Position numbers and translations under genes: made by a program. The notes beneath the pieces were generated by a model that saw only the letters and a list, made by a program, of their open reading frames with translations, was not told where the DNA came from and searched no databases. DNA of 64,000 nucleotides from Rhodospirillales bacterium (GTDB lineage Bacteria; Pseudomonadota; Alphaproteobacteria; SP197). Location: the NCBI GenBank assembly GCA_014323865.1, contig JACONG010000016.1, forward strand, positions 379,982 to 443,981, read 5' to 3'. This document shows, piece after piece, positions 8,429 through 16,814 of the stretch (its first letter is position 1; each line of letters begins with the position of its first letter).

Positions 8429-9195
8429 TCGAAGGCAATCTGCTCAGGACCTGCCGGGGAGTCCGCCACGGCTTCTTCGATCGCACCGGCGGCGTGAGCA
8501 GCGGTTTGTTCGCCTCGCTCAACGTCGGTCGCGGATCGGACGACCGGCCCGAGGATGTGGCGGAGAACAGACGCCGAGTCGCCGAAGCCCAAGGTGTCGC
8601 GCCACAGAACCTTCTCACGCTCTACCAGATCCATAGCGATCAGGTGGTGACGGTCGAACACCCGGACGATGCCGCCGGCCGCGAAGCCGACGCGATGGTG
8701 ACACGCCGCGCCGACCTAGCGCTCGGCGTGTTGACCGCCGACTGTGCGCCTGTGCTGTTCGCCGATGCCCAAAACGGGGTAATCGGCGCGGCGCATGCAG
8801 GCTGGGGGGGCGCGTTTCGCGGCATCGTCGAAGCGACGATCGACGCCATGGAGACACTCGGGGCTGGACGCAGCAGTATCGTCGCCGAAATCGGACCCTG
8901 CATCGCCCAAGCATCCTACGAGGTCGGATCAGAGTACCACGCCCGCTTCGTCGACGACAATGCGTCCAATGCCCGCTTTTTCGTTCCGTCCGATCGTGAC
9001 GGCCATCATCGGTTCGATCTTCCGGCCTACGTGCTGATGCGCCTAGATGAAGCCGGCGTCGGGCAGTACGGCTGGACAGGTCATGACACCTGCGCCGACG
9101 AAACCCGGTTCTTCAGCTACCGCCGCAGTGTGCTTCAGGGCGAACCAGACTACGGGCGCATGGTGGCAGCGATCACGCTGTCGAACGCCTGTTGA
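8425..9195 (+). CDS. pgeF: Peptidoglycan editing factor PgeF (YfiH, laccase-domain)
   Basis: The 256-residue protein is a YfiH/PgeF-type Cu-oxidase_4 domain protein, associated with correcting misincorporated amino acids in peptidoglycan precursors and formerly called polyphenol oxidase. The metal-binding signature regions are visible: TLYQIHSDQV, LTADCAPVLF and GAAHAGWGGAFRGIVE, giving the His-Cys-His set. The start is GTG at 8425 with a 4-base overlap with midA. It is the last gene of the operon. The reverse-strand nhaA remnant follows directly. Confidence 0.93.
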   Translation: MIEGNLLRTCRGVRHGFFDRTGGVSSGLFASLNVGRGSDDRPEDVAENRRRVAEAQGVAPQNLLTLYQIHSDQVVTVEHPDDAAGREADAMVTRRADLALGVLTADCAPVLFADAQNGVIGAAHAGWGGAFRGIVEATIDAMETLGAGRSSIVAEIGPCIAQASYEVGSEYHARFVDDNASNARFFVPSDRDGHHRFDLPAYVLMRLDEAGVGQYGWTGHDTCADETRFFSYRRSVLQGEPDYGRMVAAITLSNAC

Positions 9196-9197
9196 GC

Positions 9198-9500
9198 GCG
9201 TTGCGCCGCACGACATATCCGGCAAGTCACGACACGAGCGATCCCGTCAGGGTGCCAATCACGATTTCGCGCTTGCGTTCGAGGCCCATCAGGAAGAAGA
9301 CTGCCATCAGACCGTCGTTGATCTACGACAACAGCGGCTTGGCGATTTCAAACTCACCGACGGACACCTCGACTGGCGTACTGAGGAGGAGATCGTAGGT
9401 CGGAGCCAGCGGTGACGTGCTGGCAATCAGCACCAGCTCAGTCGCTTCCATCAGGATGATGACCGGCTGCATTTTCAAGTCGCAAAATCTCGTGCGGCAT
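9198..9500 (-). pseudogene. nhaA: nhaA Na+/H+ antiporter, N-terminal remnant
   Basis: Reading the minus strand from ATG 9500 gives MPHEILRLENAAG. After a frameshift it continues VIILMEATELVLIASTSP, then PTYDLLLSTPVEV, EFEIAKPLLS, a TAG stop, INDGLMAVFFLLMGLERKRE and GTLTGSLVS, then a TGA stop. The order and motifs match the first ~100 residues of NhaA, where the TAG replaces a Trp of the conserved W-I-N-D-G-L-M segment. The rest of the gene is absent: the region abuts the end of pgeF. With one frameshift, two in-frame stops and the loss of three quarters of the gene, this is clearly dead. Confidence 0.88.
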
Positions 9501-9576
9501 GACGTTATGCCCCTTCACAATCGAGCGGTCTCTCGCCAGTTAGGTGAGATCGCCAAGCCCTGCCGCCAGTGTATTC

Positions 9577-10500
9577 ATGCCCATTGTCTTGACGATTTCT
9601 GGATTTGTTCTGCTATTTCTCGGCGGCGAAGCTCTGGTCAGGGGCAGTGTCGCTCTTGCGCGACGCATAGGCGTGTCCGAAATCGCCGTGGGCGTCGTTC
9701 TGGTCGGCTTCGGAACATCGGCGCCTGAACTCCTCGTCAGCGTCGAGTCCGCTCTGCTCGGCTACTCCGATCTTGCCCTGGGCAACGTCGTCGGCAGCAA
9801 CATCGCCAACATCCTGCTGATCGTCGGGACGGCGGCCCTGATCATGCCGATCACCCTGGCGCGCGGTGCCGGACGACGAGAGTCAGCGATCGTGCTGATC
9901 GTAACCGCCGTCGTCGTCGGCATAGCGTCTCTGGGCGACCTAGGGCTCTGGCAGGGCATCATCATGCTCGTCGGCCTGATGATCTATCTCGCGACCGCCT
10001 GGCACCATGGCGGCACCGAACTGCCCGATGACGACATCGACGACAACATGCTGAGCAACGGCATGGCCCTGCTCTACGGCATCGGCGGCCTGGGACTTCT
10101 GGTTCTCGGCGCCGACCTTCTGGTCGAGGGGGCGGTCGAGATCGCGATCGGTCTGGGCGTCTCCGAGGCGGTCATCGGCCTCACCATCGTCGCCATCGGC
10201 TCATCGCTGCCGGAGCTCGCGGCCTCGGTCGTCGCCGCGATCCGCGGCCGGCCCTCGGTCGCCATTGGCAACGTCCTGGGCAGCAATCTCTTCAATCTTC
10301 TGGGCGCGCTCGGCATCGTCGCGGTCGTCATGCCGGTCGATACCAGCGGTCTCGGCGTCCAGTTTGCGATGTTCGCCATGCTGGCGCTGACCGGGTGTTT
10401 CGCCGCCCTTGTCGCGACCCGCCACATCAGCCGTCTGATCGGCGCGGTGTTCCTGGCGGCTTACACCGGCTTCATCATCATGCAGTACGCTCTGACCTGA
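9577..10500 (+). CDS. Calcium/sodium antiporter, CaCA (YrbG-like) family
   Basis: The 307-residue inner-membrane protein has about ten membrane segments and the two inverted alpha-repeats of the CaCA superfamily. Repeat 1 shows VGFGTSAPELLVS and GNVVGSNIANILLI; repeat 2 shows IVAIGSSLPELAAS and GNVLGSNLFNLLG. These G-(T/S)-S-x-P-E and G-N-x-x-G-S-N motifs form the cation site. It likely exchanges Ca2+ or K+ for Na+. An acidic loop (PDDDIDDN) separates the halves. ATG 9577 gives the usual short N-terminus. It appears monocistronic. Confidence 0.93.
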   Translation: MPIVLTISGFVLLFLGGEALVRGSVALARRIGVSEIAVGVVLVGFGTSAPELLVSVESALLGYSDLALGNVVGSNIANILLIVGTAALIMPITLARGAGRRESAIVLIVTAVVVGIASLGDLGLWQGIIMLVGLMIYLATAWHHGGTELPDDDIDDNMLSNGMALLYGIGGLGLLVLGADLLVEGAVEIAIGLGVSEAVIGLTIVAIGSSLPELAASVVAAIRGRPSVAIGNVLGSNLFNLLGALGIVAVVMPVDTSGLGVQFAMFAMLALTGCFAALVATRHISRLIGAVFLAAYTGFIIMQYALT

Positions 10501-10567
10501 CTCGGTTCGCCGATTGAGCCCTCGGCCGCGAGTTGGCAGGATACGCGGCCATATGACGGAGGCAGCC

Positions 10568-11719
10568 ATGATTCTGCATTTCGCCCGCAGCGAATACGAC
10601 GAACGCATCACCCGTACACAGCAGGCCATGGCGGACGCCGGGCTCGACGGGCTCCTCATGTTCCGCCAGGAGAGCATGTATTACCTGACTGGCTACGACA
10701 CGACCGGTTTTGTAATGTTCCAGTGCCTGGTGCTGACCGCCGACGGCCGCATCGCACTGCTGACGCGCTCGCCCGACCTGCGCCAAGCGGCCTATACCTC
10801 AATCATAGAGGACGTCCGCATATGGGTCGACAGCGACACGGTTGACCCCTACGGCGAACTCAACGATCTCGCCGCCGAGCTCGGCCTTGCCGGCAAGCGT
10901 GTCGGTGTCGAGATGGAGGCCTACGGCCTGACGGCGGCGCACTGGGAGAAGCTGCGCGCGAAACTCGATGGTTTCTGCGACACAACCGATGCCTCCTACT
11001 TGGTGAGTCGTCTGCGTATTGTGAAGAGCCCGACTGAGCTGGCCTTCATGAAAAACGCGTCGGAACTGGGCGATGAAGCCCATAAGGCAGCGCGGGACAG
11101 GGTGGCCGCAGGTGTCTTCACGGGCGACGTGCTCGCCGCCATGCAGGGTGCGGTGTTCTCGTGCGACGGCGACTATCCTGCATCCCACTGGATCGTGGGG
11201 TCGGGTCCGTCGGCCCTGCTGGTTCGCTATCACACCGGACGCCATCATCTCGAGAGCCGGGACCAGCTCATGCTGGAGTACGCGGCGTCGTACCGGCACT
11301 ACCATACGGCCCAGATGTTCACGATCCTGGTCGGCGATCCCGATGACGATCACAAGGCCATGTACAACGCCTGCCGTGAGGCGCTGGCGGCCTGCGAAGA
11401 CACGATCAGGCCGGGTGCGACGATGGGCGCGGTGTTCGACGCCCACGCTCGCGTCATGGACGATCACCGCTTCCGCGACCACAGGCTCAATGCCTGCGGT
11501 TACTCGATGGGCGCGACCTATCCGCCCAACTGGATGGACTGGCCCATGTTCTTCCACGGCAATCCCGTGGAGATCGAACCCAACATGGTGTTCTTCCTGC
11601 ACATGATTTTGACCAACAGCGAAAACGATCACGGCATGGCGCTCGGCCGGTCGGTCGCGGTGACAAGCACGGGCTGCGAGCCGCTCCATCGTGCGCCGCT
11701 CGACCTGGTGGTGCGCTGA
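10568..11719 (+). CDS. M24-family hydrolase lacking metal ligands, ectoine hydrolase-like (EutD/DoeA)
   Basis: The 383-residue protein has the creatinase N-terminal domain (FRQESMYYLTGYDTTGFVMF) and an M24 pita-bread domain from about residue 155 (RIVKSPTELAFMKNASELGD). The usual M24 metal ligands are missing. The Asp-containing segment is replaced by LEYAASYRHYHTAQMF, and the C-terminal Glu regions read EPNMVFFLHMIL and LGRSVAVT. Ectoine hydrolases are M24-fold enzymes reported to work without metal, so this is the best functional guess; creatinase-like amidohydrolases are alternatives. The start was set by GGAGG at 10558, 5 bases before ATG 10568. No ectoine deacetylase gene is adjacent. 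Confidence 0.65.
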   Translation: MILHFARSEYDERITRTQQAMADAGLDGLLMFRQESMYYLTGYDTTGFVMFQCLVLTADGRIALLTRSPDLRQAAYTSIIEDVRIWVDSDTVDPYGELNDLAAELGLAGKRVGVEMEAYGLTAAHWEKLRAKLDGFCDTTDASYLVSRLRIVKSPTELAFMKNASELGDEAHKAARDRVAAGVFTGDVLAAMQGAVFSCDGDYPASHWIVGSGPSALLVRYHTGRHHLESRDQLMLEYAASYRHYHTAQMFTILVGDPDDDHKAMYNACREALAACEDTIRPGATMGAVFDAHARVMDDHRFRDHRLNACGYSMGATYPPNWMDWPMFFHGNPVEIEPNMVFFLHMILTNSENDHGMALGRSVAVTSTGCEPLHRAPLDLVVR

Positions 11720-11790
11720 TGCCCTACATGATCATCTTTTTCATGATGATGATCCTCGGCCTTCTGGCGAGCTGTGCCCTGATGATCTGA
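11719..11790 (+). CDS. Possible hydrophobic micropeptide, 23 residues
   Basis: A 24-codon frame starts within the stop of the M24 gene (TGATG). It encodes an almost entirely hydrophobic, Met/Ile/Leu-rich peptide ending LLASCALMI, long enough for one membrane helix. It is too short for statistical support and has no ribosome site of its own, so it would depend on coupling to the M24 gene. It may be chance. It is listed because position and composition fit a small membrane peptide. Confidence 0.25.
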   Translation: MPYMIIFFMMMILGLLASCALMI

Positions 11791-11814
11791 CGCCGGGGCC
11801 AGCGCTATCCCCCT

Positions 11815-12970
11815 TCCGGCCGAGCGATTCCGCAGCCTGACCGCGACGAGCCTGGCGATGGGCATGACGGCGGCCATCTATAGCCTGCCGCTGTTCGCGA
11901 CCCCGCTCGACGAGGGCGGCTATTCGGAACTCGTCATCGGCATCAACACGGTAGCACAGTCGATAGCGCTGCTCGCGGTCGCTTCGTTCACGCCACGCAT
12001 TCTGCGACGCTTCAGCCCCGCTTGGCCGATAATCTGGGGCTTCGCCGCCACGGTTGCCTTCGTCCTGATCTGTCCGCTCTATGAAAACGCTTGGTACTGG
12101 CTGATCCTGCGGCTGCTGAAGGGTGTGTCGACCGGCATCCTCTGGATCGACGGCGAGACCTGGATCAACGAGATCGCGGCCAAAAAGAGCCGCGGGCAAG
12201 AGCTTGCGATCTATGGCGCGGTGCTCGGCCTGGGTACCGTAGTCGGCAACAAGATCATCGCCGTCGCAGGATTTGAGGGCCGGCTGCCCTTCGCCACTCT
12301 GGCGGTGATCGTCGCGACCTCGGCCATCCCTTGGCGCTGGTCCCCGGACGCGCGCCCCGCCTGGAGATCGACGATCACAAGCTGGGGCTCTCGGCCTTCG
12401 TTCGCTCGTTCCGTCTGGCACCCTTCTCGATCCTCTTGAACGCGACCTTTGCCGCTCTCCTTGTCAGCATGCATCCCTTCATGACCCGGTACGGGCCGGA
12501 AATGGAGGTCTCGCTCAAGCACTCGGTGAACTTCCTCGTGATGTTCAACATAGGCGGCATCATCGTGCCCTACGCGATCGTCTGGCTAGCTGACCGTCAT
12601 CATGATCGTGATCGCGGGACTCTTCGTTGTGACGGGATGGGCCCTGGCCCGCCCCAGCAGCATCGACTATACGCCTATGCCTTCGTTCTGAGCGTCCTGG
12701 TCGCGTCGATCTATGCCATGGTGCTGGTGGGCCAGCAGTTCCGGGGGTGCCGCGCTCGCCTCGGCAACGGCCATCTTCACGCTGCTGTGGAACATGACCG
12801 CTGCCACGGGTCCGATGATATCGGGTTATGCGATGGATCTCCTCGGACCAGCGGGTCTTGTCGGGTTCATGATCCTGCTGTCGGCGTCGGTTGTCCCGTT
12901 GGGGTTTCGGGTCTGGGCCCGATCCCGACATCGGGGCACCGATCGGCTGCCTGATTCGTGGCTGGCGTGA
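11815..12970 (+). pseudogene. MFS transporter, frameshifted
   Basis: Three frames add up to one 12-helix major facilitator protein. Frame one carries LAMGMTAAIYSLPLFATPL, LILRLLKGVSTGILWIDGETW and GAVLGLGTVVGNK to about 12335. Frame two carries LEIDDHKLGLSAFVRSFRLA, NATFAALLVSMHPFM and FNIGGIIVPYAIVWLADR to about 12597. Frame three carries GAALASATAIFTLLWNMTA and GPMISGYAMDLLGPAGLVGF, with a stop at 12970. At least two frameshifts separate them. The substrate is unknown. It follows the M24 gene and may once have supplied its substrate. Confidence 0.82.
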
Positions 12971-13079
12971 CGACAATCACGACGTTTTCGGGCTTCCACA
13001 GATCACGTCGTTTACAGGCCATGACCTCCTTGTTAAAAGTCTGCCGCTCCCTGTGGCAAGGGACGGCGCGGGACATCAA

Positions 13080-14012
13080 ATGAAGCTGGTTTCAGGCAAC
13101 AGCAATCGGCCGCTCGCCGAGGCGATGGCGGCGGTTATGGGTATTGAGTTGGCGAACGCCAGCGTCCGCCGATTCAGCGACATGGAAGTGTTCGTCGAGA
13201 TTCACGAGAACGTCCGCGGCGAGGACGTCTTCGTGATCCAATCGACCTCCTACCCCGCCAACGACCATCTGATGGAGCTGCTGATCACGATCGATGCGCT
13301 CAGGCGCGCGTCTGCACGGCGCATCACGGCGGTGATTCCCTACTTCGGTTATGCCCGGCAGGACCGCAAGGTCGGTTCGCGCACGCCGATTTCGGCCAAG
13401 CTGGTCGCCAACCTGATCACGGAGGCCGGTGCGAACAGGGTCTTGACGCTCGATCTCCACGCCGGGCAGATTCAGGGTTTCTTCGATATCCCGGTCGATA
13501 ATCTCTACGCCGCACCGAACATGGTGCAGGACATCCAGGACAATCTGAACGGCGACGGACTGACCATCGTCTCACCTGATGTGGGCGGCGTTTTCCGGGC
13601 GCGCCAGATCGCCAAGCGTCTTGACGCGGACCTTGCGATTGTGGATAAGCGTCGCGAACGCGTCGGCGTCTCGGAAGTCATGAATGTCATTGGTGATGTC
13701 GAGGGCCGACGCTGTATTTTGGTCGACGACATCGTCGACTCAGGCGGCACCCTGTGCAATGCGGCCAAGGCGCTCAAGGACAGCGGCGCGACGAGAGTCG
13801 ACGCTCATATTGTTCATGGCGTCCTGTCCGGCGGAGCCGTCGGCCGGATCGAGGCCTCGGTGATGGCCACGCTGTCGATCACCGATTCGCTTCGTCCCAC
13901 GGAAGCCGTCCGGGTCGCGGACAAGATTCGCGTGTTGTCGGTTGCTTCGTTGATGGCGGACGCCGTGAGGCGCATCAGCGAGGAAAGCTCGGTTTCGAGC
14001 TTGTTCGACTGA
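13080..14012 (+). CDS. prs: Ribose-phosphate pyrophosphokinase
   Basis: PRPP synthase converts ribose 5-phosphate and ATP to PRPP for nucleotide, His and Trp synthesis. The 310-residue length is typical. Motifs seen: [17 protein letters not shown], the flexible-loop region [13 protein letters not shown], the [18 protein letters not shown] segment, KRR after IVD, and the PRPP-binding loop [17 protein letters not shown] 13080 matches the conserved start MKLVSGNSN; the frame is open further upstream but without homology. It is followed by rplY, pth and ychF on the same strand, a standard bacterial gene order. Confidence 0.97.
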   Translation: MKLVSGNSNRPLAEAMAAVMGIELANASVRRFSDMEVFVEIHENVRGEDVFVIQSTSYPANDHLMELLITIDALRRASARRITAVIPYFGYARQDRKVGSRTPISAKLVANLITEAGANRVLTLDLHAGQIQGFFDIPVDNLYAAPNMVQDIQDNLNGDGLTIVSPDVGGVFRARQIAKRLDADLAIVDKRRERVGVSEVMNVIGDVEGRRCILVDDIVDSGGTLCNAAKALKDSGATRVDAHIVHGVLSGGAVGRIEASVMATLSITDSLRPTEAVRVADKIRVLSVASLMADAVRRISEESSVSSLFD

Positions 14013-14043
14013 CACCAGCGGAAAGCTGAAGGAGCAATAGGTC

Positions 14044-14697
14044 ATGGCTGACCAAGCCATCATCACGGCTGAACTACGCGAAACCTCCGGAACGGGCGCG
14101 GCCCGCGCCACGCGCCGCGACGGCATGATCCCCGGCATCGTCTACGGTGCCGATCGCGACAACATCATGATCTCGGTCTCGCGCGACGTGCTCGACCGCG
14201 AAGCCCATCAGGCCGGTTTTTTCGCCCAGCTCTACAAGCTGAAGGTGGGAAGCAAGACCATGGATGTGCTGGCGCGCGATCTGCAGCTGCACCCCGTCAC
14301 CGACACGATCCTTCACGTCGACTTCCTGGCGGTGAAGGCCGACGCGACGCTGACGGTCAACATCCCCGTCACCTTCCTCAACGAGGAGGAGTGCGAGGGC
14401 CTGAAGCGCGGTGGCGTGCTCAACGTGGTGCGCTACGAGATTGAGGTGACTTGCCCGGCCAACGCCATTCCTGAGTCGATTGAGGTCGATCTCACGGGTG
14501 CCAACATCGGTGACAGCATCCACATCAGCGCCGTCGCCCTGCCCGAGGGCGTGGCGCCGACCATCGACGATCGTGACTTCACCGTCGCGACCATCGCCGC
14601 GCCGACCGTCGTCTCCGACGTCGGCGAAGGCGAAGAACGCGAGGTCGACGGCGAGGACGAGGGCGACGGTGCCGGCGAGGACGAAGGCGAGGCCTGA
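14044..14697 (+). CDS. rplY: 50S ribosomal protein L25/general stress protein Ctc
   Basis: The 217-residue protein is the long (Ctc/TL5) form of bL25, which binds 5S rRNA. The N-terminal L25 domain reads LRETSGTGAARATRRDGMIP, with GIVYGADRDN and LQLHPVTDTILHVDFLAV. The C-terminal domain includes NIPVTFLNEEECEGLKRGG. The tail after about residue 190 is acidic (EGEEREVDGEDEGDGAGED), as is common in alphaproteobacteria. A good Shine-Dalgarno, GAAGGAG, lies just upstream. It sits between prs and pth as expected. Confidence 0.96.
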   Translation: MADQAIITAELRETSGTGAARATRRDGMIPGIVYGADRDNIMISVSRDVLDREAHQAGFFAQLYKLKVGSKTMDVLARDLQLHPVTDTILHVDFLAVKADATLTVNIPVTFLNEEECEGLKRGGVLNVVRYEIEVTCPANAIPESIEVDLTGANIGDSIHISAVALPEGVAPTIDDRDFTVATIAAPTVVSDVGEGEEREVDGEDEGDGAGEDEGEA

Positions 14698-14727
14698 TCA
14701 CGGCCCCGGACATCGGGGATTTGGCTC

Positions 14728-15327
14728 ATGTTTTTACTCGTCGGTCTCGGCAATCCCGGCCCCGATCATGTACGCCAGCGCCACAACATCGGTTTCATGG
14801 CGGTCGAACGCATTGCCAAGGTCCATGGGTTCGGCGCCTGGCGGCGCAGGTTCCAGGGCGAAGCGGCGGAGGGCCGGCTCGGCAACAACAAGTGCCTGCT
14901 GCTCAAGCCGCTGACCTTCATGAACAACTCCGGTTGGTCGGTCGCCGAGGCCGCCCGGTTCTTCAAGCTGGAGCCCCATGACATCGTGGTGCTCTACGAC
15001 GAGATCGACCTGGCGCCGGGCAAGGTGCGGACCAAGGCCGGTGGCGGTCATGCCGGCCACAATGGCATCCGCAGCATCCATGCCCATTTCGGCGCGAACT
15101 ACCGACGCGTCCGTATCGGTGTCGGTCATCCCGGCCAGAAGGACAAGGTCATCGGCCATGTGCTCGGGAACTTTGGTATCAGCGACAAAGGCTGGGTCGC
15201 CGAGCTGCTTGATGCCATCGCGGACGCAGCCCCGATGCTGGCCGAGGGGGCCGACAATAATTTCCAGACCCGTGTGGCGCTTCTGACGAAACCGCTGACC
15301 GAAAAAACGACGAAGAACGAGAGTTGA
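14728..15327 (+). CDS. pth: Peptidyl-tRNA hydrolase
   Basis: Pth releases peptides from peptidyl-tRNA that has dropped off ribosomes. The 199-residue product shows the family motifs LLVGLGNPGPDHVRQRHNIG (with catalytic His), KPLTFMNNSGWSV, VLYDEIDLAPGKVRTKAGGG and GHAGHNGIRSI. The C-terminal region VIGHVLGNFG is also typical. It lies between rplY and ychF; spacing to ychF is 4 bases, so they are cotranscribed. Confidence 0.97.
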   Translation: MFLLVGLGNPGPDHVRQRHNIGFMAVERIAKVHGFGAWRRRFQGEAAEGRLGNNKCLLLKPLTFMNNSGWSVAEAARFFKLEPHDIVVLYDEIDLAPGKVRTKAGGGHAGHNGIRSIHAHFGANYRRVRIGVGHPGQKDKVIGHVLGNFGISDKGWVAELLDAIADAAPMLAEGADNNFQTRVALLTKPLTEKTTKNES

Positions 15328-15331
15328 TCGC

Positions 15332-16432
15332 ATGGGAATTCGATGCGGCATCGTGGGCCTGCCCAATGTCGGCAAGTCGACGCTCTTCAACGCCCTGACC
15401 GCCACCGGCGCGGCCCGGATCGGCAACTTCCCGTTCTGCACCGTCGATCCCAACATCGGTCGTGTGAACGTGCCCGACCCGCGCCTTGAGACCATAGCCG
15501 GAATTGTCGCGCCGCAGAAGGTGGTGTGGAACCACATCGAGTTCGTCGATATCGCCGGACTCGTGCGTGGTGCCAGCCAGGGCGAGGGCCTGGGCAACCA
15601 GTTCCTCGGCAACATTCGCGAGGTTGACGCGGTGCTCCATCTCGTGCGCTGCTTCGATGGCGGCGACGTCAGCCACGTCGACGGTTCGGTCGACCCGCTG
15701 CGCGATATCGGGACAATCGACACCGAACTGATGCTGGCCGACCTCGAGAGTCTCGAGAAGCGCACCGATGCCACATCGAAGCGGGCGAAGGGCGGCGACC
15801 GCCAGGCCAACACCGACCTGCCGATCATGGAGCGCGCCCTGGCCGCCTTGAGGGACGGCAAACCCGCACGCAGCATTGAGGTCAGCCCGGACGAGGCCAA
15901 GCGCTTCGCCATGCTGCAGCTGCTGACCGCCAAGCCCGTGATGTATGTCTGCAACGTTGACGAAGGTGATGCTGCTGAGGGCAATGACCATACGAGCACC
16001 GTGGCCGCCCATGCCGACGCCGAAGGCGCACAGGTTGTGTTGGTCTCGGCGCGCATCGAATCGGAGCTGGCCGAGATCGACGACGCTGACGACAAGGCGG
16101 TGTTCCTGGAGGGTTTCGGGCTCAACGAGCCCGGCCTCAACCGTGTGATCCGCGCCGCCTATCGCCTGCTGGGCCTGATCACCTTCTTTACGGCAGGCCC
16201 GAAGGAAGCTCGCGCTTGGACTGTGACCGACGGCTCGACGGCACCCCAAGCCGCTGGCGAGATTCACACTGATTTCGAGCGCGGGTTCATCTGCGCCGAG
16301 ACCATCGGCTTCGACGACTATGTCTCGCACCAGGGCGAGCAGGGTGCCAAGCAGGCCGGGCTCATGCGCCAGGAAGGCCGCGACTATCAGGTCAGGGACG
16401 GCGACGTCTTCCTCTTCCGCTTCAACGTCTGA
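15332..16432 (+). CDS. ychF: Redox-regulated ATPase YchF (OLA1)
   Basis: YchF is an Obg-family P-loop protein that hydrolyses ATP and associates with ribosomes. The 366-residue length is normal. Walker A is GIVGLPNVGKSTLFN; the G3 equivalent is VDIAGLVRGASQGEGLGNQF. Instead of NKxD the specificity region reads YVCNVDE, as expected for the ATP-using subgroup. The C-terminal TGS domain includes LLGLITFFTAGPKEARAW and ends YQVRDGDVFLFRFNV. Immediately downstream is a repeat and then the accessory insert. Confidence 0.97.
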   Translation: MGIRCGIVGLPNVGKSTLFNALTATGAARIGNFPFCTVDPNIGRVNVPDPRLETIAGIVAPQKVVWNHIEFVDIAGLVRGASQGEGLGNQFLGNIREVDAVLHLVRCFDGGDVSHVDGSVDPLRDIGTIDTELMLADLESLEKRTDATSKRAKGGDRQANTDLPIMERALAALRDGKPARSIEVSPDEAKRFAMLQLLTAKPVMYVCNVDEGDAAEGNDHTSTVAAHADAEGAQVVLVSARIESELAEIDDADDKAVFLEGFGLNEPGLNRVIRAAYRLLGLITFFTAGPKEARAWTVTDGSTAPQAAGEIHTDFERGFICAETIGFDDYVSHQGEQGAKQAGLMRQEGRDYQVRDGDVFLFRFNV

Positions 16433-16455
16433 ACCGCCCAGACCCTATCACTCTA

Positions 16456-16559
16456 TGTCATCCCGGCCGAGTAAGGCGAGAGCCGGGATCCCGTCACGCC
16501 CGGGTGGTGCGGACCGAGAGCCGGGATCATCGTCGCTTTGCGACTTGTCCGGGATGACA
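16456..16559. repeat. Intergenic TGTCATCCCGG inverted repeat element
   Basis: TGTCATCCCGG (16456-16466) and its exact reverse complement CCGGGATGACA (16549-16559) bound a 104-base element. Inside it GAGAGCCGGGATC-type sequence occurs twice. Related copies lie at 43067-43105 and 47466-47524. Such elements are common between genes in alphaproteobacteria. This copy follows ychF and may terminate that operon. Confidence 0.8.
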
Positions 16560-16607
16560 CTGTTTGGTGTAATGCCGACTGTCTGGGACGAACAGAGGGC
16601 CCGAGCA

Positions 16608-16806
16608 ATGGGTGCATGGATCGATCTCACGCTGGTGACGGCCATGGCTTCAAGGCTTGGCGTGCAACACCGGAGGCGCCGCGCAGGGCGATCATCGTCC
16701 TGCAGGAGATCTTCGGCGTCAACGGCCACATCCGATCCGATCGCTTGGTCGACGGCTTCGCGGCCGACGGCTACGATACGATTGCGCCGTCGCTCTATTC
16801 TCGCGG
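16608..16806 (+). pseudogene. Dienelactone hydrolase family protein, N-terminal remnant
   Basis: ATG 16608 opens MGAWIDLT; after a frameshift at about 16635 the sequence reads GDGHGFKAWRATPEAPRRAI, then IVLQEIFGVNGHIRSDRLVD and GFAADGYDTIAPSLYSR. This is the N-terminal third of a dienelactone hydrolase, including the LQEIFG segment. Homology stops at about 16806, where the sequence passes into the accessory chaperone module. The catalytic Cys, Asp and His lie further along and are absent. Truncation plus a frameshift make this a dead gene whose end marks the left edge of the insert. Confidence 0.8.
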
Positions 16807-16814
16807 TTTTGGTC

